This document shows, piece after piece, positions 5,108-6,325 of a stretch of DNA of 6,325 nt (positions within the stretch are counted from its first letter, which is position 1; each line of letters begins with the position of its first letter). A program made the position numbers and the translations under genes. Source of the DNA: an uncultured Desulfotignum sp. (GTDB lineage: Bacteria > Desulfobacterota > Desulfobacteria > Desulfobacterales > Desulfobacteraceae); assembly GCA_937951975.1 (NCBI GenBank), contig CALGAJ010000364.1, positions 1 through 6,325 on the forward strand, in the 5' to 3' direction. Under the pieces are notes generated by a model. That model made no database searches. It was not told the origin of the DNA and was given only the letters and a program-made list of their open reading frames with translations.

Positions 5108-6325
5108 GGGACCTGCCATCCACGACGGGGGCTTTGTTTCACACGGACTTCTTCCAGGGCAGCGGCATCATCAAACGTTTCCGCATCAAGGGAGATGCGC
5201 ATCTGCTGTTCGGTCTCGATGCGGCTCAGATAGTGCTGGGTGATCTGGTCCCCCAGGGACTGGATCCCTTTTTTCAGGCGTTTCAGAAGCGGGCAAAGCC
5301 GGGACAGCTCCCCGGCCGGGTTCATTTCCATGAGATGGGAAATGTCGGTGAGGCGCAGCTGTGTGGTCAGATCCAGGACGATCTTCTCCTCTCTGGTCCG
5401 GAATGGGCGCAGGGTGTTTCCGGGAAGCGCCTCCACATGCTCGGAAAGCCTGGCCATCTGAAACCCTGTGGATCTGGGGTTCAGCTCATCCAGCAGGAGC
5501 AGATCGACAATCGGTTCTTTTCTGAGAATGGTCCGGTACCGGGTGTGGTAGGTAATGGTGCTGTCCGCCACCTCCAGCAGCGCCTCCAGATCATGGCTCC
5601 GGGATGTGGTACCGGATCGAAACGCATTTTCCCGGGACGGGAACAGGCTCTGGAGCAGGGTAATGGTGTAGTTGGACCGTTCCAGGCGCCGCCCCATGTC
5701 CATGAACCGCCATCCCATGCCCCGGGTCATGCTTTCCAGGGCAAGCCCGGCAAATGCCGATATGGTGAGGATCATTTCACTGACCAGTTCCTGGGCATCA
5801 CTGATCTGATTGTTTTTGTGGGAAAACACCCGTGCCAGGTCCAGTTCCATCCGTCCCAGGACATGCCATGAATCATTGGAAAGCCGGTCTCTCACACTGG
5901 CGGCCACCCGTTTGACATGATGCATCAGATTCCTGAGACTGCCGGGAAGACGGCTGCTGAACATGGCCGCCATCAGTTCGGTCTCAATGGTTTTTATGTC
6001 ATAGGCGGCATCCGGATCTGCAAATGAGGCAGACACAATCTCAAGGCTGGCCATGACCCGGAGCAGGAATGGAAACTCCTGAATAATGTCCAGGCGGGTT
6101 TCACTGTTCAGGCGGTTGAGAACGCTTCTGAGCACCCGGAGCACGCCTTCGGTCCGTTCCACATACCGTCCCAGCCAGAGCATGTTGTCCGCCACCCGGC
6201 TGGGAAGATCGCTGTCTCTGTGAATCTCCAGACTGTCCGTAAAATGGTGCATCATGCTTTCAAACCGGACCGGTTCATGGGAGAAGCACCAGGTATCCTT
6301 GCTGCCGCCGCGGGCATCCGGGCTG
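5104..6325 (-). CDS. Circularly permuted ATP-grasp / alpha-E (DUF403) fusion protein, C-terminal part
   Basis: The reading frame is open to the window edge, so the 5' end is missing. Numbered from the in-frame ATG at 6253-6255, residues ~15-370 form the alpha-helical alpha-E domain: SDLPSRVADNMLWLGRYVER (15-34), RNLMHHVKRVAASVRDRLS (108-126), and the most typical stretch, MTRGMGWRFMDMGRRLERS (176-194). Twenty-three more codons precede that ATG without a stop, and they contain GGSKDTW, the sequence usually seen at the end of the circularly permuted ATP-grasp domain just before alpha-E in fused proteins. The ATG is therefore probably internal and has no Shine-Dalgarno. The ATP-grasp half would be an amide/peptide-bond-forming ligase; the alpha-E role is not established. 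The gene overlaps the transglutaminase by ATGA. Family-level knowledge predicts a peptide-synthesis or tagging pathway; the substrate is unknown. Confidence 0.85.
   Translation of the reverse strand, partial: SPDARGGSKDTWCFSHEPVRFESMMHHFTDSLEIHRDSDLPSRVADNMLWLGRYVERTEGVLRVLRSVLNRLNSETRLDIIQEFPFLLRVMASLEIVSASFADPDAAYDIKTIETELMAAMFSSRLPGSLRNLMHHVKRVAASVRDRLSNDSWHVLGRMELDLARVFSHKNNQISDAQELVSEMILTISAFAGLALESMTRGMGWRFMDMGRRLERSNYTITLLQSLFPSRENAFRSGTTSRSHDLEALLEVADSTITYHTRYRTILRKEPIVDLLLLDELNPRSTGFQMARLSEHVEALPGNTLRPFRTREEKIVLDLTTQLRLTDISHLMEMNPAGELSRLCPLLKRLKKGIQSLGDQITQHYLSRIETEQQMRISLDAETFDDAAALEEVRVKQSPRRGWQVP

Overview
All recognisable genes lie on the minus strand, so the window reads right to left. 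The combination of genes points to an anaerobic, GC-rich delta-proteobacterial-type organism, most likely a sulfate reducer of the Desulfobacterales. The pointers are a polyferredoxin-like protein with extra cysteine motifs, a paired TIGR04282/TIGR04283 transferase set, and a fused ATP-grasp/alpha-E protein with a transglutaminase. This taxonomic reading is inference from gene content only.

Layout from the right edge: (a) 6325-4232 holds the C-terminal part of a circularly permuted ATP-grasp/alpha-E fusion protein, whose reading frame runs off the window. It overlaps a transglutaminase-like cysteine peptidase by 4 bases. Such pairs are predicted to build and process small peptide tags. (b) 4231-3910 is an AT-rich gap with no convincing gene; it contains a tandem direct repeat. 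(c) 3909-3266 is an AT-rich type II toxin-antitoxin module in reversed order: a PIN-domain toxin first, then a Phd/YefM antitoxin. A good sigma70-type promoter places the transcription start at or next to the toxin ATG, so the toxin message looks leaderless. A perfect 24-base palindrome covers the -10 box and the start codon. The antitoxin, in contrast, has a near-perfect Shine-Dalgarno sequence embedded in the toxin's last codons. (d) 3298-3186 is a structured inverted-repeat element that overlaps the antitoxin's 3' end and resembles an integron attC site.

(e) 3136-1405 is a tightly packed operon: a YeaO-like DUF488 protein, a TIGR04282 (CofC-like, DUF2064) nucleotidyl/glycosyltransferase, and a TIGR04283 family-2 glycosyltransferase. 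Each junction is an ATGA overlap. (f) 1295-3 is a winged-helix plus two-[4Fe-4S] protein with two additional cysteine clusters, probably transcribed from its own weak promoter.

The window looks like two housekeeping/accessory operons separated by a small acquired toxin-antitoxin island. The most interesting part is the island's expression design (leaderless toxin, strong-SD antitoxin, operator over the start codon) and its attC-like border. I saw no rRNA, tRNA, CRISPR array or transposase.
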